This document shows positions 10,540-22,150 of a stretch of DNA of 64,000 nucleotides, piece after piece (positions within the stretch are counted from its first letter, which is position 1; each line of letters opens with the position of its first letter). The position numbers were made by a program, and so were the translations under genes. Source of the DNA: Monodelphis domestica (lineage: Eukaryota; Chordata; Mammalia; Didelphimorphia; Didelphidae); contig NC_077227.1 in the NCBI RefSeq assembly GCF_027887165.1, positions 87,669,735 through 87,733,734 of the forward strand, given 5' to 3'. The notes beneath the pieces were generated by a model, which was given only the letters and a program-made list of their open reading frames with translations, did no database searches and was not told where the DNA came from.

Positions 10540-11551
10540 TGTGGCCAACTCATTCCTCAATTGATAAATGGGCAAGGGACATGAATAGGCAATTTTCAGA
10601 CAAAGAAATCAAAACTATTAATAAGCACATGAAAAAATGTTCTAAATCTTTTATAATCAGAGAAATGCAAATCAAAACAACTCTGAGGTATCACCTCACA
10701 CCTAGCAGATTGTCTAACATGGCAGCAAAGGAAAGTAATGAATGTTGGAGGAGATGTGGCAAAATTGGGACATTAATGCATTGCTGGTGAAGTTGTGAAT
10801 TGATCCAACTATTCTGGAGGGCAATTCGGAAATATGCCCAAAGGGCGCTAAAAAACTGCCTGCTTTTTGATCTAGCCATACCACTGCTGGGTTTGTATCC
10901 TATAAAGATCATAGGGGAAAAGACTCTTACAAAAATATTTATAGCCACATTCTTTGTGGTGGCAAAAAACTGGAAAATGAGGGGATGCCCTTCAATTGGA
11001 GAATGGCTGAACAAATTGTGGTATATATAGGTGATAGAATACTATTGTGCTATAAGGAATTATGAACTGGAGGGATTCCATGTGGACTGGAATGACCTCC
11101 AGGAAGTGATGCAGAGTGAAAGGGGCAGAACCAAGAGAACATTGTACACAGATACACTATGGTACACTGATACACTATGGTATAATTGATTGTAATGGAC
11201 TTCTCTACTATCAGTAATTCAATTATCCAGGACAATTCTGAAGGACTTATGAGAATGAACAAACAGTATCCACATTCAGAGAAAGAACTGTGGGAGTAGA
11301 AACACAGAAGAAAAACAACTGCTAGATGACAAGGGTCGATGGGGATATGATTGGGCATGTAGACTCTAAAGGATCACCCTAGTGCAAATATCAATAATAT
11401 AGAAATAGGTCTTGATCTATGACACATGTAAAACCCAGTGGAATTATGTGTTGGCTTTGGGAGGGGGTTAGAGGAGGTGAAGGAAAGAATGTGAATCATG
11501 TAATCATGGAAACATTTTCTTAATAAATCAAATAAAATTTAAAAATGAAAC
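10540..11551 (+). mobile_element. 5'-truncated L1, ORF2 end and 3' UTR
   Basis: The sense strand continues L1 ORF2 beyond what the 1-5400 copy shows: SSIDKWARDMNRQF at the start, then LAIPLLGLYP and GCPSIGEWLNKLWY, close to the human DPAIPLLGIYP region. It then has a 3' UTR ending near aataaaatttaaaaatgaaa. The frame is interrupted near 10788 (tga) and 11028. This is a dead-on-arrival fragment. Confidence 0.9.
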
Positions 11552-11589
11552 TGTTTGTAGGGGAATGATGGAGGACCTCACTTAAAAAA

Positions 11590-11785
11590 ATGTGGGCAAC
11601 TAAGTGGCTCAATGAATAGAGAACCAGTCCTAAAGATGAGGTCTTGGGTTCAAATCTGTCATCAGATACTTCCTAGCTATATGACTCTGGGAAAGTCACT
11701 AATTGCCTAGTCCTTAACTGTTCTGCCTTGCAACCAATACTTAGTATCAATTATAAGCCAAAAAGTAAAGATTATTACAAGACAT
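11590..11785 (+). repeat. tRNA-derived SINE, SINE1/Mar1 type
   Basis: Head gcaactaagtggctcaatga (A-box region), gggttcaaatctgtc (B box), and a tail that keeps the family's remnant inverted repeat (caatacttagtatcaatt). Followed by AT repeats at 11785-11822. Diverged. Confidence 0.7.
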
Positions 11786-11918
11786 ATATATGTAATATAT
11801 ATATATATATATATAATATATATTTAAAAATAAATTCACCCACCCTATGTTGAAAGATCTGTGAAGTCCTATTGCTACTTCTTTTGTTATAGTCAGTTCC
11901 CATGCCATAACCTTTTAT

Positions 11919-12594
11919 TTTTTTAATTTGGTCAATTTCAAACATTATTCCTTGGTTACAAAAATAATATTCTATTCCTCCCCCCTACCTCCACCCCTCC
12001 TGTAGCCAACGTGCAATTCCACTGGGTATTATATGTGTCCTTCACCAGAACCTATTTCGATGTTGTTGTGGATGTTCATTTAAAGTCTACATCCCCAACC
12101 ATATCTCTTCTACCCATGTATCGCAGCAGTTGTTTTTCTTCTGTGTTTCTACTCCCATAGTTTTTCCTCTGAATGTGGATAGTGTTCTTTCTTATAGATC
12201 CCTCCAGGTTGTTCAGGATCACTGCAGTGCCACTAATGGAGAAGTCCATTACATATGATTGTACCACAGTGTATCAGTCTCTGTGTACAATGTTCTCCTG
12301 GTTCTGCTCCTTTCGCTCTGCATCACTTCCTGGAGGTCATTCCAGTTCCCACAGAATTCTTCCACTTTATTATTCCTTTGAGCACAATAGTATTCCATCA
12401 CCAACATCTACCACAATTTGTTCAGCCATTCTCCAATTGAAGGGCATCCCCTCATTTTCCAATTTTTTGCCACAACAAAGAGCACAACTATGAATATTCT
12501 TGTACATGTATTTTTCCTTATTATCTCTTTGGGGTACAAACCTAGCAGTGCTATGGCTGGATCAAAGGGCAGACAATATTTTAGTGCCTATTGC
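11919..12594 (-). mobile_element. 5'-truncated L1 3' end with target duplication
   Basis: Plus strand runs from a T-rich end near 11912 through 3' UTR sequence to ORF2 C-terminal text (ttctccaattgaagggcatc, about 12430). Flanks match imperfectly: atgccataacctttta at 11902-11917 and atggcataccttttaa at about 12596-12611. This supports a roughly 14-16 base target duplication. Confidence 0.88.
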
Positions 12595-12612
12595 TATGGC
12601 ATACCTTTTAAT

Positions 12613-13785
12613 GCCTTCCTGTAATACACAAGTATGGATCCAACTTGTAATGAATGCATACACCATTGTGGAATAGAGTTGGTGGGGAAATGAGATGATT
12701 CTCACAGGCATCTTTGACGTTTGGCTCTGGAACCTGGTCCAAGGACAATTCAGCCTGTTCTCTTGAATGAATATTTTTTAATAAGAGTATCAAATAAATT
12801 GTAGAAATATTAAAAATATGACTGAAGGTGAATAATACTTTCTTTTATAATTTCAGCAAATCATGCCAATTGAATGTAAATGTGTTCTATTAGACTCTAA
12901 AAATAGTTATGATTTAAACAGCTTATTCTAATCTCAATATAATTGGTAATTATATTAGTGAATCATTTTGACTGCAGGCACAGGTATTAATACCATACTG
13001 TCATTTCTCAGTAAACATTTCATATTTATTTAACTGTCCTAGGAAATGTATGAGTTTGGAAATGTAGGCAAGACTATGTACATACATAGACTCATCTACT
13101 CTTCTGAGTTACTTTCTACTTTAATTTAGTAGAGGGTAATATGCTCTAGATTAGTGATGATAACTTATCCCATTCCTCTCAGACAGTCAGGAATTTCATC
13201 AGGAGGAGGAGGCAGAAGCTGTTGATTTTGGCTTTATGGAATACATATATGTATATGATATATGTGGCATTGTAATACCACTGTGCACTTCTACTGGTGT
13301 CCTCCTTTCTGCCATTTTAGAATTGACTTTCATTAATAAAGCATGGTGTGGTTTATAACCCAGTTTCTCTGTTTGCTCTAGGAAAAAGTGATGTTAAAAT
13401 AGTTTGATTTCTGGGCAATTGGAAGCAGATTTTTCTATGTATATTCCTTATCTCTGGAATGGCTCCTAACTCTGATGGTGCCCTTATTTGTGGGACTTCA
13501 GGAAATATTAGGGAAAGCAAAACTGTTGAGTTTTTGGCATTCTGTGATGGTGAATTTATAGTTTCTCTCTTATGGGGGGAATTTTAGTGGCTAGATTTAA
13601 TTTAAATTTCATTCTTCTAAGTCACAAACATGCCTAGAAGCTCTAAAGCAATTTGGTATATTTGAAATACTGAATAACATAAAAGGCTTGGGGAAAAATT
13701 TGGCAGGATACAACTGGAAAATGTACATATTCAGGGAGAGAACATTACATTTATTGGGGTACAACAACTACTCTGTCTAGATTAT
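12613..13785. other. Unassigned sequence
   Basis: No coding frame or named repeat visible. It could be unique intergenic DNA. Confidence 0.45.
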
Positions 13786-13789
13786 AGCT

Positions 13790-13965
13790 GAGAAGAACCT
13801 TGATATTCATCCTGTCCACTCATTTTTCTAAGCCTGAAAAAACTGAAACCCAGAATAGGCAAACTATTTGTGAAGGGTTATTTATGAAGGTCATGGCTAA
13901 GACAAGATTTGAACCCCAAACTTCTGAATTCAAACCTTCCAATCATACCCATGTAAAGAATGGCA
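13790..13965 (-). repeat. MIR-type SINE, antisense
   Basis: Contains aaaaaactgaaacccagaat and, further on, ggctaagacaagatttgaac, the reverse-complement MIR pattern. Confidence 0.5.
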
Positions 13966-14039
13966 AAAGTAAAAAATAATTATACTTGTTCCATGTTGAA
14001 TTTGACTGTTGTCCTAAATTATAAGACTGACATGTTTAA

Positions 14040-14220
14040 TGTTGCTGGTATAGTAGAAAACTTTGCTACTTACTACGTGATCTTGGCCAATTTGCTTAAT
14101 CTCACTCAGCCGTCCTTTCCTAATATATAAAATAGTGGCTCTATTTTTCTTCTTAGCTCACAGGGATGTTATGGGGATTAAATGTGCTAACCACACTGAA
14201 AAAGATGTGCTATTAAAAGA
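14040..14220 (+). repeat. MIR-type SINE
   Basis: Shows ctacttactacgtgatcttg followed by gccaa, then a CORE-like ttagctcacagggatgttat. Confidence 0.55.
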
Positions 14221-14304
14221 GAGAATTGTTAATGAAAAATGCATTTAGTTATACTATAAGCATAAATACTCAAGTCATCAAATAGTACCTGCAGTTGCTG
14301 ATGC

Positions 14305-14800
14305 ACCTTATATTTTCAATATATGTTTGTTTATCCTATATTATCTGCATGGCACTGTTAGGAATACAAAGGAATATAAGACAGTTTCTTCCTAAGAGAA
14401 TGTTAGAATTTAATCAGGAATAAAAACAATAAAAGAATTCAAAGAAGAAGGAAGAATGAATTATATTTGGAGAAACACAGGGGAAGATAAGATTTGGATA
14501 GATGGGAAAGATATGTTGAGAAAGGATGGGGACAGATTGTGGAGAGCCTTAAATAATCGACTAAAGAATTTTATCCTGTGGGAAATAGGTAGCCATTAAA
14601 GTTTTTGAGATAGAAAGCTACAATTATTCAATTTGTGAGTTATAAAGATTAATCTCTCGGGGACAGGTTAAAGGCAAAGTTGAGAAATTGAAAATACATA
14701 GACCATCTAAGAATCAACTGGAATAATCCATATACAATATGGTATGACTAGTCTGAGAGTGATGAAAATGATAATGGAAACTAACTAGACTGAATATAAA
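14305..14800 (-). repeat. Degraded L2 LINE, antisense
   Basis: Contains ggcactgttaggaatacaaa and later tggagagccttaaataatcg followed by aggtagccattaaagtt, matching the order of the longer antisense L2 at 46725-48310. Confidence 0.45.
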
Positions 14801-14804
14801 GGGT

Positions 14805-15640
14805 TAAATGAAGTCATGATGAGAAAAGAATGTCACAATTAAAATTCTCTTGATAAGTTAATTTCAGGATAGTAATATAAATTTGTTGATTACATAAGGT
14901 TTATTGCTTAGTCCAGCAGTGTAACTGATAAAGTGACATAGGTCTCCAAGGCTTTAACTTGACCAGGAATGATCCAAGCTACATCATGCAAAGCTCATTA
15001 TTCATCCCAAGACATCTGTAATTGGTAATAGTTCATTAAAACATGATTCATCAATTTATTCACTCCACCCCATCCCCAAAGTTGGGACATTTATCATTTA
15101 GGCCAGAAAAATATACTTCTCCCCTTCATTTATTAGACAAATTAATTAAAAAAAACATTCCTTGGAATTTCTAAGGACAAAGAAAATGCAAATCGATAGA
15201 TTTAATGGCTCCAGCTCCAAGACCTGGTTCAGGAATTCTCCATAAGATGTAAATAACATAGTATATAAAAATAAATTTTCACAAGGAGCTAAATAAAATT
15301 ATATCATGAAATAAAGGATATGGTTTAATAAATAATTGAGGGGAAGATAATTAAGGAGTCAGAAATAAAGCCCAATTATTTGAGCTTATGTGACTGGGAG
15401 AATAATATCATAATTGACATGACTAGAGAAGTAAGGAAGGATTTGGGGGGTATGATAACTTGTTTTGGAGATGAAGCACAGGTAGACTGTTCAAGTAAAG
15501 TCTCTTTGTCCACTGCTACTTTCTACCTTGTATTATAAATTGTAAGAGGACCAGAATTATATTTTCTTAATCTTTTCTGTATAGTAACCAGAATTAGTTA
15601 ATTTATACATTTGATGTTGTCACCAAATGACTATTAATAT
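14805..15640. other. Unassigned sequence
   Basis: Nothing recognisable. Confidence 0.45.
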
Positions 15641-15644
15641 ATTT

Positions 15645-16165
15645 TTCAATTATCCATCATTTGTTTTTCTCCCTTCCAACTTTCTTCTCCCCCACTAAAA
15701 GAAATGCAAAAGCCTTTGATCATGTAAGCACAGTAAAAAATGACAAATTCCAACATTGATTATATCCTAAACTCTTTTAAAGTCTGCATTTAGTGAATCA
15801 TTTCTCTGTCAATGAATATATAAAGTTCTTCTTTATCAGTTCTCTTGAATCATGGTACAATTTTCAGAGCTCTTAAGTCATTCAGAATGATGGAATTGTT
15901 TTTTCTGATTACTCAATTCCACATCAATTCATACAAGTCTTCTCAGGTTTCCTACTTCATCATTTCTTACAACACAATAGTATTACATTATACCTATTTC
16001 CCATAATTGTTTCAGCTATTATTCAATTGATAGATACTTCTTTAATTTTCAGTTCTATAATACTACAAATAAAGCTACTATAATTTTTATTTTATATATA
16101 TATGTATATATATATAACTTTCTTTTATCTCTTTGGGGGTATGTTTCTAGTAGCAGTAAAACATC
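15645..16165 (-). mobile_element. Old L1 3' end, antisense
   Basis: Plus strand shows catcatttcttacaacacaa followed by tagtattacat, then tattcaattgatagatactt and ctctttgggggtatgtttct, a diverged version of the L1 3' UTR/ORF2 end seen at 11919-12594. A TATA-rich repeat is embedded near 16090-16115. Confidence 0.62.
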
Positions 16166-16209
16166 AACTCATATTTAAAGTAAAAGATAGGCATGTATAA
16201 AGGACCACG

Positions 16210-16716
16210 GGAAGCAGTTGTTGTCCTTCATATTCAAAAAGGATCAAAATGACATCACTGAATCAAGGTCAGTGTATATAGTGTATCCAGCTGTGGCTGA
16301 ACTAGGAAGATTCTTACTACAGGTCATGTATAAATACCTTATATGAACATTTGGGATGGAGATGTCTCTAAATTTGTGAATGTCATGTTTCTTCTTAGCT
16401 ACTGAAATTCTGCTTTGCTCATAGAGCATAGTGCCTTCTTTGATGAGCCTAGGTCATTCTAGATGGTTTTGTGACAGTGTATTCCATGTCTCACAATTAA
16501 TACCAAAGATCTATAGAGAGACTTTGAGAGTATTCTTGTATTGCTTCTTCTGATCTCTGTGTGAGTGCTTTCTTTGTGTGAGTACTCTATCAAATAGTCT
16601 TCTAAGCATTTGAACATGGCCAGAGCATTGGAGTTGTGCTCTTTGCAGTAGAGTTGGAATGTTTGGCAGTTCAGCTACAGAAAGGTCCTCAAGGTGTCAT
16701 ATCTTATCTTGCCAGA
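16210..16716 (-). mobile_element. RTE-clade LINE 3' part, first segment (antisense)
   Basis: Recognised from plus-strand text such as gtatccagctgtggctgaac, tgaacatggccagagcattg, ggagttgtgctctttgcagt and atatcttatcttgccaga. These match my memory of the 3' half of the marsupial RTE LINE in reverse complement. It breaks at about 16716 and resumes at about 17570. Its frames are broken. Confidence 0.65.
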
Positions 16717-17570
16717 TGTAAGAATTAAAATTTAAGTTTTTATGCTAATATGAAAGTTTTAAAGTAATATTGTGGTCTCGAATTTAAAAACAGTACAGCT
16801 TAAGTCAAAATTACTTTTAGCAGCTTTATTTACATAGAGGTGGAAAAAGTAAAAGTGGGGAAATGTAGATAGAGACAGAAAGTACTGTCTACCTACAAAG
16901 ACCCTAAATTTAATCCTAATGTCTCCAGACCACAAATGTGAAACCAAAAGCAAATCTCACCAGAATCCAAAGTCCTAATTAGGAAGCCAAAATCCAAAGA
17001 GCCAGGAGACACTGAAGAATCCTCTGCAAACCATCAGTACACATGAGGCTAAGACCGCCAAGAATCTCACCAGAACTCATGCTAAAGGGAATGTCCCACG
17101 AAAGTGCCCATGAGCAGAGAGGGTCTCCTCACCAAATAACCAAGGAAGGAATCATTCCACTCATCACCACAAGCCTACGCAGCATCCAGGGAAAAGATCT
17201 CCTTCAAGCCAGGAAAGGAATCTCCAGAACCAATCTCTCCAAATGTCAGGAAGGGAATAAATCTCTGGACACAATCTCTCCAGAAGCCAGGAAAGGAAAT
17301 GACCATGCTGGTCTCTTCCTTTTATGCTCCTAAACTTCCTGTCATTCCCCCTTCTTCACAGAAAACAATGGCAGTCTTTCAATTTGCCTAGCACTGTCCA
17401 AGGTGGCTGGAGAATGGGGGGTGGGACAGTAGCCTTTAGAGGTGTAAGCTTACTCTAGTAAGTGATGCATGAATTCTCTTTATTAGTGTTAAGCAGGGGT
17501 ACTTTAAGTTCTTGATTTGTTTAGCTAAATATAGACAAGGGGATAGTTAATCCTATGTTCATAAAGTTGA
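16717..17570 (-). mobile_element. Solo-LTR-like insertion inside the RTE LINE
   Basis: An approximately 850-base block interrupts the RTE element. It begins TGTAAGAAT after the RTE text gccaga, has tttattt near 16827 (a poly(A) signal if read on the minus strand) and contains short internal near-repeats built on agccaggaaaggaa and aatctctcc between 17200 and 17300. The right edge is uncertain because the RTE text returns gradually around 17565-17590. No retroviral genes are attached. Judged a fossil solo LTR, younger than the RTE copy it split. Confidence 0.5.
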
Positions 17571-17800
17571 ACTTCATATTTCTAAGACAATTAAAATAAA
17601 AGTTATCTGTTTTCCTGGGATGGCACTGGTATTCTATCTATGTTTCACAGACATACAGCAATGAGGTCAGGACAATGACTCTGTAAACCTTCAGTTTTGT
17701 ATGTAGTCTAAAACATCATCTCTCCAACAGTTATCTTTGGAGTCTCCCAAACACTAAACTAGCTCTGGCAGTGTGTGTGGTCAGCCTCCATTAGAGTTTA
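17571..17800 (-). mobile_element. RTE-clade LINE 3' part, second segment (antisense)
   Basis: Continues the RTE element: tttcctgggatggcactggt, catacagcaatgaggtcagg, ggagtctcccaaacactaaa and ctagctctggcagtgtg, collinear with the segment ending at 16716. Confidence 0.65.
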
Positions 17801-17864
17801 AGGATCATCAATATTTAAAGGGTCTCCAATAATAGGAGCCTCCATTATGTAAAATCTTAAAATT

Positions 17865-18055
17865 ATAGAATTTAGAGTTGGAAAGAATACATCAGTTAAT
17901 TTTGCTCTCTTTCTAAAGGTGTTATTTCTATTTTGCAAAGGAGACAACTAACATCCAGAGAAGCTAAGTAACTTGCCCAAGGTCATACAACCAAGTTTCA
18001 AACCCTTACTTGGTTCCAAACTTTCTCACTCTAAATCTACAGTCCTTTCCACTAT
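17865..18055 (-). repeat. MIR-type SINE, antisense
   Basis: Contains taagtaacttgcccaaggtc and, nearby, atacaaccaagtttcaaacc, the antisense MIR core. Confidence 0.6.
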
Positions 18056-18059
18056 TCTA

Positions 18060-19335
18060 TATTCTTCTAATTTTTCCTAATGGGATTAAATCTGAGACAG
18101 AAACTCAAGTTAAACTGTAAGCACAAGTCAAAGACATGTTTAGCTAAGGAAATCAAATGACGGGCAACATATATCACCTTTGAAGTCAGGAGGTTAAGAT
18201 TGCCAATTGTATTGATGATTTGCTCAATACCTGTCTTTCTACTATTGATAAGTGCAAAGACCAGATATGAAATATATTTGTATAAATTATGTGTATGTGT
18301 TAAATTCTTCACTACTTTATGTTTCCAAATTTGTCTTTTCATAGAAAATATAGCTAAGATTGATTATGAACCAAGACAGGTTAATTTAACAAAAATTATA
18401 AATGTGTAGGAATTGACAGAAATGACACATATTCTAGTCAGACAAACACATTTTATTGACTGAAATTTTTCTCTAGTAAAACTATTTTTTCCAGGCTAAA
18501 GATATGCCTGGCAAACCATGCTTAATTAGGATCTTTCAAGTGTTTTAAAAATTAATTGGTTTGACTCCAACTTTTCCTCCTTTGAGCTATAAGACTCACT
18601 CTGCACTCTGAGATTTAATATGACAATGACAAGCAATAAATGATTTTTTTGTAAATTAAGAATTTGAATTATGTTTGGGTGGCATTCTTTGAGAACTTAA
18701 ATGATACTTTTCAGAATGAAATTAAAAGGAGGGTCTTATTCTATAGCACTGCCATTGAATATAACTTTAAGATGTATGTGAATGTGTATTTGTGTGTGTG
18801 TGTGTGTGTGTGTGAGTATGCATTGCTACAGTTGACATGACAGAATTAAAGATAGCATCATAAAGACATGGTAGGCAAAGGTGAATACATTGAAGACTGT
18901 GTCATAACAACAAAAACAATAATAATAAAGAATAACTCTGTGGATTGTTAAATGCTTAACAAAATAGTTTCCTTACAACAGTCCTATAAGGCAATGATCA
19001 CTAATTCTTCCATTTCTGATAATGAAGTGGTCTTTCTCCTTGCCAAATTTAACTCCTCTAAAGTACTCTTGATCCTATCCCTCCTGCTTTCTCCTGCAGT
19101 TTGTCCCTTTATTCTTCCTCCTTCTAATTTCCAATTTCTCCATTTCTACTTGTTTCAGAAATATATAAGTATCCTCCATCCTTCAAAAAAATTCTTCATT
19201 AGACAGTACCATCTCCTAAAACTATTGTTCCATGTCTCTCCTTCCATTCTCAGACTTCTAAAAATGCAGGATATATTCATTGTCTTTATTTTCCCACCTC
19301 TCACTCCTCAGTGAGAGAAGCACCTTATCTTCCAA
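18060..19335. other. Unassigned sequence with a (TG)n tract
   Basis: A (TG)n run of about 13 units lies at 18789-18814. No coding frame with recognisable similarity. A pyrimidine-rich stretch at 19050-19320 could be a diverged L2 piece. Confidence 0.4.
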
Positions 19336-19339
19336 CCTC

Positions 19340-19440
19340 ATCTCTCAGCTAGGAGAGACTTAGAGATTATCTAGAGCAAATCTTTGGTTTTCTATATGAG
19401 TCAGTAAAGTGACTTCCCTAGGATCATAGATGTATTGATA
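19340..19440 (-). repeat. MIR-like fragment, antisense
   Basis: Has agagattatctagagcaaat and agtgacttccctaggatcat. Short and diverged. Confidence 0.4.
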
Positions 19441-19489
19441 ATTCCTCTGCTTTTCCACTTTTCCAATTCCTCCTCACACTTTAGGGTCC

Positions 19490-19830
19490 TTTAAAGCCTA
19501 GATCAAGTCCCAAACCATGAATTCTTCTTGGCCACTCTAGCCTTCATTGAACTCTTTAGTGTCTTACACATAACAAGCATTTAGTAAATACTTTTGTTAT
19601 TGAATTGAATTACTATTGGTTCCTATCATTTGGAAGGTAACCAACAATACATGTTCCTATGCCGTTTGTTCACAGCATATATCTTCTCTCTCCCACTAGG
19701 TTTTAAATTTCACACAGGTAAGAATTCCATCTTAAACTGTGTATCCCCCATTAACACCAAGCACAGTGTCTGTCTATAGAAGATACTTAGTAAATGCTTG
19801 TTAATTGATTAAACAGTAGAAACAAATGAC
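19490..19830 (+). repeat. L2 LINE 3' end
   Basis: Shows ggtcctttaaagcctagatc, ttcttcttggccactctagc and finally agcacagtgtctgtct with agtaaatgcttgttaattga, the classic L2 tail. Confidence 0.55.
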
Positions 19831-19834
19831 TGTC

Positions 19835-20635
19835 CTAATTGTGATTTATTTCCGTCTTCTTCCTTCTTCAAAGCTTCTGTTCAAATTTACAACCTGAAGT
19901 CTATGGTGAAGTGATGAAAGTGACTGGAGGCATCCCTTGCCTCATTTTCTAATTTTCCCAATTAAGTCAATTCCCTAGGTGAGTCACCTTGGCATTGAAC
20001 TTTAGTAAATAGTTTGGAAGTAAATATTCTAATCTCGTAACCACTTTACTAGAGGATTAAGTATAATGTGTCATGGGGCTATGTAATTAAAAAAGAAAAA
20101 ACTATATTTGATCATTTCAGCTAGTTTCCAGCAAGTGCTAGAGAAGAAGGCTAAGGAGGCCACTTCAGTGAAAACATTTCAACTCCTCAAAGTTAATGAG
20201 ACACAACACTTGTGAATGTACTTCTGTAGTCATCTAGAAATCATTAGATGGTTAGCTTTTTCTCATTATTAAGACTATATAAAGATATGAACCTTTCGAG
20301 TTGCTCATGATTCAAATGTAGAATTCCAGATATATTTCTAAAAAAGAAATTCATACCAAATAATTTTCAGGATTGAAAAGAATTCATATAATTGGTTCTA
20401 ATGATTACTTCCACAAATTAAGGTTTCCTTACTTCACAATCAACATGGAACCATTCTGTGCTGTTTTTATATTACCAATTGAGACTATTGAGATCTGATT
20501 GGTGAATGGATGTTACAAACCAGAAGTTTATTAGTTACATTAAATTTGTGATAACTAAGTTCTAAATACTGAGAGAAAGCAAAGATGAATATGCCATTGT
20601 ACTTGTCTTCAGAGTTGCATAATAATAATTATTAT
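19835..20635. other. Unassigned sequence
   Basis: No gene or named repeat seen. Confidence 0.45.
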
Positions 20636-20639
20636 TATT

Positions 20640-20880
20640 AGCATTTATATCTCACCTACTGAAAGCCAGACAATGTGCTTTTAAGTATTTTAGAAATATT
20701 ATCTCATTTGATTCTCACAATAATTCCAAGGAGTTAGGTACTATTATTACATCCATTAAACAAAGGTTGAGTGACTTGTGTAAGGTCATAAGTAGTTAAT
20801 ATCTGAGACTGGATTTTTATCTCAGATCTTCCTGACTCCAGGTCCAGTGCTTTATCAACTATGCTACCTACCTGCCCTCA
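20640..20880 (-). repeat. Marsupial Mar1/MIR-type SINE, antisense
   Basis: Carries attatctcatttgattctca, gagtgacttgtgtaaggtca and terminal tcttcctgactccaggtcca followed by a tRNA-like head ending ctacctgccc. Nearly full length. Confidence 0.68.
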
Positions 20881-20908
20881 GTTAATAATCTGGAAAAAAA
20901 TATATATA

Positions 20909-20910
<2 letters not shown>

Positions 20911-20966
<56 letters not shown>

Positions 20967-20967
20967 C
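20911..20967. repeat. (TAG)n trinucleotide microsatellite
   Basis: About 19 uninterrupted GTA units. It abuts the unnamed element to its right and could be that element's 3' tail read on the minus strand. Confidence 0.93.
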
Positions 20968-21540
20968 TCTCTGTAACCGAGGATGACGATTGTCTTTGTG
21001 TGCTTTCATCTGTGAGGTAGATGAGTGTGCACAAAAACACTTGTGCGTGAAGGAGATTTAAGTGGAAAAGTCGATGCACAGAGACAGTCCTACTCTCTCG
21101 GCGTTGGAAGCCTGGGTCCAGTGGCATGAAAAATTGTTACACCTGGAGACTTCCTCAGCAGCATTGGATGGCCGTGTTGTCTTTTGTGCTGCAACACATG
21201 CTAAGCACTCCACAGTGCTTTGCTGTGTCGCCCTCTCAGCCATTGAACCTTCTTATTGGTTTATTCTGTCTGTTCAGCTGAAGCAGTCTTCACATGCTGG
21301 GTGAGCAAAGCCCTGGTTCACCAGGGGTCTACTACCCAATGGCTACCCTCACAAGGTTTAGCCGGCTTGTCGAAGCCTTTGCCCGGGATGTGGCCACTGC
21401 CACATGCTAGCAGCTACTGGGAGCCACAAGTGAGAGCTGGGTGTCAGGTGGGGGTCAGAGGCTGGAGATCTGCCCTAGGAGAGCATGACAAGCCCTCCAT
21501 ACCAGAGCTACTACTCCTCCATGAGCACCCCATAGACCCC
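20968..21540 (-). repeat. Unnamed CpG-bearing element, possibly a SINE-like retroposon
   Basis: About 570 bases with more CpG and higher G+C than the flanks, for example ctgtaaccgaggatgacgat at 20972 and ctctctcggcgttggaagcc near 21092. It is bounded on the left by (GTA)n and on the right by an AT repeat. On the minus strand the simple repeat would be a 3' tail, as in RTE-mobilised SINEs. Four short frames exist but share no recognisable similarity. I do not know this family. The retained CpG suggests it is relatively young or was unmethylated. Confidence 0.4.
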
Positions 21541-21590
21541 AAATATATATATATATATGTATATATATATACATATATATATAAACATAC
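21541..21590. repeat. AT-rich microsatellite
   Basis: Imperfect (AT)n with interspersed GT and AC steps. Confidence 0.85.
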
Positions 21591-21645
21591 ATGTATACAA
21601 ATAATAGTGATACCAAGTAGAATATGATAAGTGTAAAAAGGGAAG

Positions 21646-22150
21646 TGTGAAAATTAGATTTAGCTCTCCCCTGATTGTAACAATGTAACAATGAACTTAG
21701 CTCTTCCTTTATTGTGAAGATTAAATTGTAACCCCCTTGTCTATTTTTAGATTTTAATCCTTAAAGAGTAAACCCAGTACTTAAAGTAGATCTACCCATT
21801 TTAACCACAAAAAGGTATGAACTAACTACAAAAAAAATGTGAACTAACCACAAAAGGTCTGAACACCCATTTCATACATTGAGTGGGAGGTCTGTGACCC
21901 ATGTGTGAAAGAGTGGGCAGTCCTGGAGAGGAGCGTCTGCTGTGATTGGTAGATGTAAAAATTAGAGGAGGTGACACAAGAGAAAAAGGTCTTTAACTAG
22001 TGGAAATAAAGACACATAGGGAAGATTCAGCAGCCCCTTGGAGTTGGACTAGAGGAGAGTCACTCAGCGTGATACTGAAAGCCTGTATAGAGGGATGTCC
22101 AAAGGTATCTCAAATGGTGAGAGGTGTAGGCTTCCTCTAGGCCTGCTTCT
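21646..22150 (+). mobile_element. LTR-like block next to the provirus
   Basis: Starts TGTGAAAATTAG and has a possible AATAAA poly(A) signal near 22000. At about 21810-21880 it carries three degenerate tandem units built on aactaaccacaaaa / ggtatgaac. By these signs it would be read on the plus strand, opposite to the adjoining provirus, so it may belong to a different insertion. Family unknown; treated as a fossil. Confidence 0.4.
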
